Positions 61,167-64,000 of a stretch of 64,000 bases of DNA are shown here, piece by piece; position 1 is the stretch's first letter, and every line of letters starts with the position of its first letter. The position numbers were made by a program, and so were the translations under genes. The notes under the pieces were generated by a model that did not search any database, was not told the origin of the DNA, and worked only from the letters and a program-made list of their open reading frames with translations. Origin of the DNA: Lumnitzera littorea (taxonomy: Eukaryota > Streptophyta > Magnoliopsida > Myrtales > Combretaceae); the NCBI GenBank assembly GCA_024138015.1, contig JAMXBB010000009.1, forward strand, positions 12,463,027 to 12,527,026, given 5' to 3'.

Positions 61167-61504
61167 CAAATATATAATCAAATTGCATATATAGACTAGG
61201 TCAGCTTAAGCTAGATTTAAATCTAAGTCTAGACCCAATATTCCATTCGTTAATTAAGGCCCAAATACTAAAGCTATTTTTAAAAATCCTATTCAATTTT
61301 AAAATATCCATTTTTCTTTCTTTTAAATTCTTTTTTTTTTATATATTTTTCCAAATTTTCTATTTTTTTGCACTTTTCTAGATTTTCTATTTTTTTTTTG
61401 TAATTTTACAAATTTTCTATTTTTTGTACTTTTCTAAATTAGGACCATTTACTTTATTAAAAAAATTCTAAAATTATAAGGGGGGCAAAAATGGGATGTT
61501 TACA

Positions 61505-61830
61505 ACTGGTTTTCTTTAAGAACCGTCTTTCGCCTTATGCCTTATCATCTAATCAATCTACACAATAACATCATAACCATTTATAGGTAATACTATCAAT
61601 TTAATTGGAAATTCCCTTTCTTGAATTGTCACTCACCCTTCATTTACTACTTTTGAAGTGGATATATGCTCTCCCATAGAGATTCTTATTCTATAGGTGC
61701 CCTTCGTCTCAACTACTTCAATTCCATGGTTCAACACAAACTCCTGATTGATAAATGAATGAGAAGCTCCTGTATCAAATAATGCATATGCAACTCGTTC
61801 GTTTACGTTCACATTACCTATTATATTATT
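61505..61830 (-). pseudogene. Protease (A2)
   Basis: Contains FDTGASHSFINQEF (DTG codons at 61768-61776), followed by GTYRIRISMGEHISTSKVVNEG and the C-terminal part through GYDVIV. The active-site loop is intact, unlike A1. The two halves are contiguous here, which shows that the A1 protease was split later. A few stops remain, including one at the GMDWL position. Confidence 0.8.
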
Positions 61831-61949
61831 GTCATAATTACTAACAAGTTTTAAGAACTTATTACAATTCTATTAACTACTTTACTACTTAATACATATG
61901 GTTATCTTAGTAAACATGATTTATGCTATAACTATTAATTAGTAGTCAA

Positions 61950-63220
61950 TGTTAGTGCATGTACCTATAACTAGGCCTAGTTCATCTCCATCCCCACTAT
62001 CATCATCATTACCTGAACCTTCATAGAAATATTTCTCAATCATCTCATCAAACCCCTTTAGTATCCTCACTATGCTTTCTAATACAAAGACACGTATAGG
62101 GACCATTGCAATATCTAGTCCTCTAGCATTCTTAACTCTAGGTTCAAACTACATATAGTATTTAAAAAAGTGTCCAATTCATACAACGATAACATTTCAC
62201 ATTTTTCATCCTTGGGCACTCTTTAGATATATGATTTTGATTTCCACAGCTAACATTTTCCTTTCAATTGCATACACTGGCGAAGATATTGTTGGTCTCC
62301 ACATTTCCAACATTTGATATTCCCATTCTTATCATGAAAACTAAAGCTACTCTGCTAGTCATTGTAGTTAACTTCTGTCCTTTTTTATTTAAATTGCTAT
62401 TTCTAATGCCAAAGAACGATCTCTTAAAAGTAAGCTTAAATCAATTCACCCTACTTAACTTCTTGCTCTACTCTGACTGCATTAGTATCTGATTATTTTC
62501 AAGTTGACATACCTTATCTGTCACCTCATTGTAGGTTTTAAAACAATAGTCCTTAAACCTATGCCTCATTGTAGGCTCAAATCCTCTAAGAAAAAATCTT
62601 TCTTAAGCTTCAGGTTATCTTGATAGAATTATGGTGCATACTAAATCAATTGGTTAAGCTTCGTCTCGTATTGTACCATATTCATTGTACCCTTACTCAT
62701 TAATTCTTTAGTTGTTTGGTTTTGGATACTTACAGGAAAATACTCACCCTTGAGTTCTTCTCTAAATGTTTGCCATGTAAGTGTTCTCAGCAAAATTCAT
62801 GCTTTTGAGTCCTACCATATCTATGCTCCTCACTTCAATAAGTTCCATATGAAAGCTTTTGTGCTTCTAGTACTCAAAAAGCTTTGGGACTTTGCTTGAT
62901 TCGGGTTAGCCAATCATTAGCTATGGTTAGTTTTCCTCTCTCCTTCGAAATACTAATTTTCTTTGATAAACTTTGTAAGATTACCAACTTCTACTGGTAT
63001 TTGTTCCAATAACTCCACTTCGAGTTACCTTTGTCCTATAGCATTTCCACTAACTATAAGATGCTGAAAGGATCTAACATATTTGGAAGAGGTGGAGGTG
63101 GTGGTAAATCGTTCCTTGGTAAGTCTTGTAGTATAGGTGGAACTATAAGTGGTTATCTATTTCCTTGTTGTCCATCCCCATTCCTATTTCCTTATTTACC
63201 ATGTTATTCAATTATCACAA
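61950..63220 (-). pseudogene. Gag (A2), broken
   Basis: Parallels 10412-11747 of A1. A zinc-knuckle remnant CWKCGDQQYLRQC lies near 62285-62325, with the His position changed to Gln. A second knuckle is destroyed by a frameshift. The gag domain (about 62700-62960) and the N-terminal low-complexity part (about 63070-63200) are recognisable by comparison with A1 only. The + frames 62268-62492 and 63031-63279 are shadows. Confidence 0.65.
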
Positions 63221-63842
63221 TAATTCACTTAAACCTACACTCAAAATCCATTTATTTATTAGTCAATATGAGTTTTTGAAACCTCTGCACAATCCTTTAA
63301 CTGCATATTTCCTACTCATTTTATCACCATAAACTTCTAACTACACATCTTTTAGCAATCATTCATTTTCACCAAATTGCCTATGTTAAACATATCATCT
63401 GTATATATAACAATATAAATATGATCCCATATAGAATCTAAGTCTTGGTTCAATATAAAATAACATTAATTTAACACTTGTAAATTTAGTATCGCTTATA
63501 TACATTTATACACTATTACATCACCTATAATCACCTGTAATCTCTCAAACATATGATAATCATGATGCAACTTTACATCTCAAAGATATACATCATAACT
63601 TAAAGTTTACATCAAGATAATTACGTTAAACTAAGCTTTTTACATTTGGAATACATATAAACATAACTATACAAACAAAAATTACATCAGCATTTTCCTA
63701 GTACATAAGTTCTATATACACCATTCTTACCTCAAATATAAAAGTATATTTATAATTTTAAAATACTATTTACATCAAAAAGAGGCTAGAACATTTAGAT
63801 AACTAAATACATTACACAAACCATACGATCCAAAAGTTCCTA
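63221..63842 (-). other. Spacer between extra ORF and gag of A2
   Basis: Parallels 11748-12423 of A1 as DNA, without a reading frame. Confidence 0.5.
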
Positions 63843-64000
63843 AAGTAGTCAACTCCTATTCGCTCTACACATCTTATTTGTCTGATGCCGTAACATCATC
63901 CAAAGCAAACCAATTTTCACAAGCATTTGAATCCATATCTTCATTTCCTATTTCTATGTCAGAACTTACCACCATATACTCAAGTGTGTCAAGAATATAT
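63843..64000 (-). pseudogene. Extra ORF upstream of gag (A2), C-terminal part, runs off the window
   Basis: The minus strand reads YILDTLEYMVVSSDIEIGNE, then DMDSNACENWFALDDVTASD and a stop. The A1 counterpart is FILKAPKYIVVGFDLEIGND, then DVDLNDYENWFPLEDVVALD. Residue-level conservation, including the acidic character and ENWF, is the main evidence that this region was coding. Confidence 0.6.

Larger units (their letters stand above)
59002..61504 (-). mobile_element. Solo LTR of Tat/Ogre-like family C, copy 3, nested in A2
   Basis: Begins TGTCAACAATGGG and ends GGATGTTTACA; length is 2503 bp. The flanks are ATTGC (58997-59001) and ACTGG (61505-61509). The uninterrupted A1 sequence at this point is ACTAC, so these are plausibly the two copies of a 5-bp duplication after mutation. 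It carries a tRNA-like block (61092-61166) and a TATA box on the minus strand (60549-60557). Frames at 59721-59988 are simple-repeat or LTR sequence. Confidence 0.8.

Overview
The window looks like heterochromatic or gene-poor DNA from a flowering plant. It is very AT-rich and contains no intact protein-coding gene. Nearly everything I could identify is a plant LTR retrotransposon (Ty3/gypsy with tRNA-iMet type primer sites, Ty1/copia, and Ty3 Tat/Ogre-like LTRs). The only host gene is a broken member of the plant DUF4220-DUF594 membrane-protein family. No rRNA, functional tRNA, CRISPR or bacterial-type features were seen.

Layout, left to right. (1) 1-3388: leader, primer site and LTR of a Tat/Ogre-like element (family C, minus strand) that runs off the left edge. 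(2) 3441-19997: a decayed gypsy element A1 (minus) with long LTRs. Its internal order on the minus strand is PBS, an extra acidic ORF, gag, protease, RT, RNase H, integrase, PPT. Its protease is split by an 860-bp insert, and its 5' LTR holds a 3.3-kb solo LTR of family B (15298-18592, TSD CTCAA). (3) 20045-24470: truncated relics of families A and B. (4) 24470-26555: unassigned intergenic DNA. (5) 26616-33007: the DUF4220-DUF594 pseudogene, with at least four frameshifts, interrupted by a 3'-truncated Ty1/copia element (28335 to about 32205). (6) 34962-37351: solo LTR of family C with TSD CATGT. (7) 38292-55071: a structurally complete gypsy element B1 (minus, TSD CTTAA) with 3.5-kb LTRs. A second family-B solo LTR (51621-55059, TSD ATTGG) sits 7 bp from the outer end of its 5' LTR. 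(8) 55077-56683: unassigned intergenic DNA. (9) 56684-64000: a second, internally deleted family-A element (A2, minus) that runs off the right edge and is interrupted by a family-C solo LTR (59002-61504).

The insertions give a relative order: A1 is older than the solo B at 15 kb, B1 is older than the solo B at 51 kb, A2 is older than the C LTR inside it, and the DUF4220-DUF594 gene is older than the copia copy. None of the elements has an intact pol. Most stop codons I checked are explained by C-to-T or G-to-A changes, as expected for long-methylated DNA.

The least ordinary features are two. First, there is a long, partly conserved reading frame between the primer site and gag in both gypsy families. 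Second, a tRNA-like block with Pol III A/B-box-like motifs lies in the same place in all three family-C LTRs, about 550 bp upstream of the LTR TATA box where that box is preserved. Boundaries given with TSDs are read directly from the sequence; domain boundaries inside the decayed elements are approximate.
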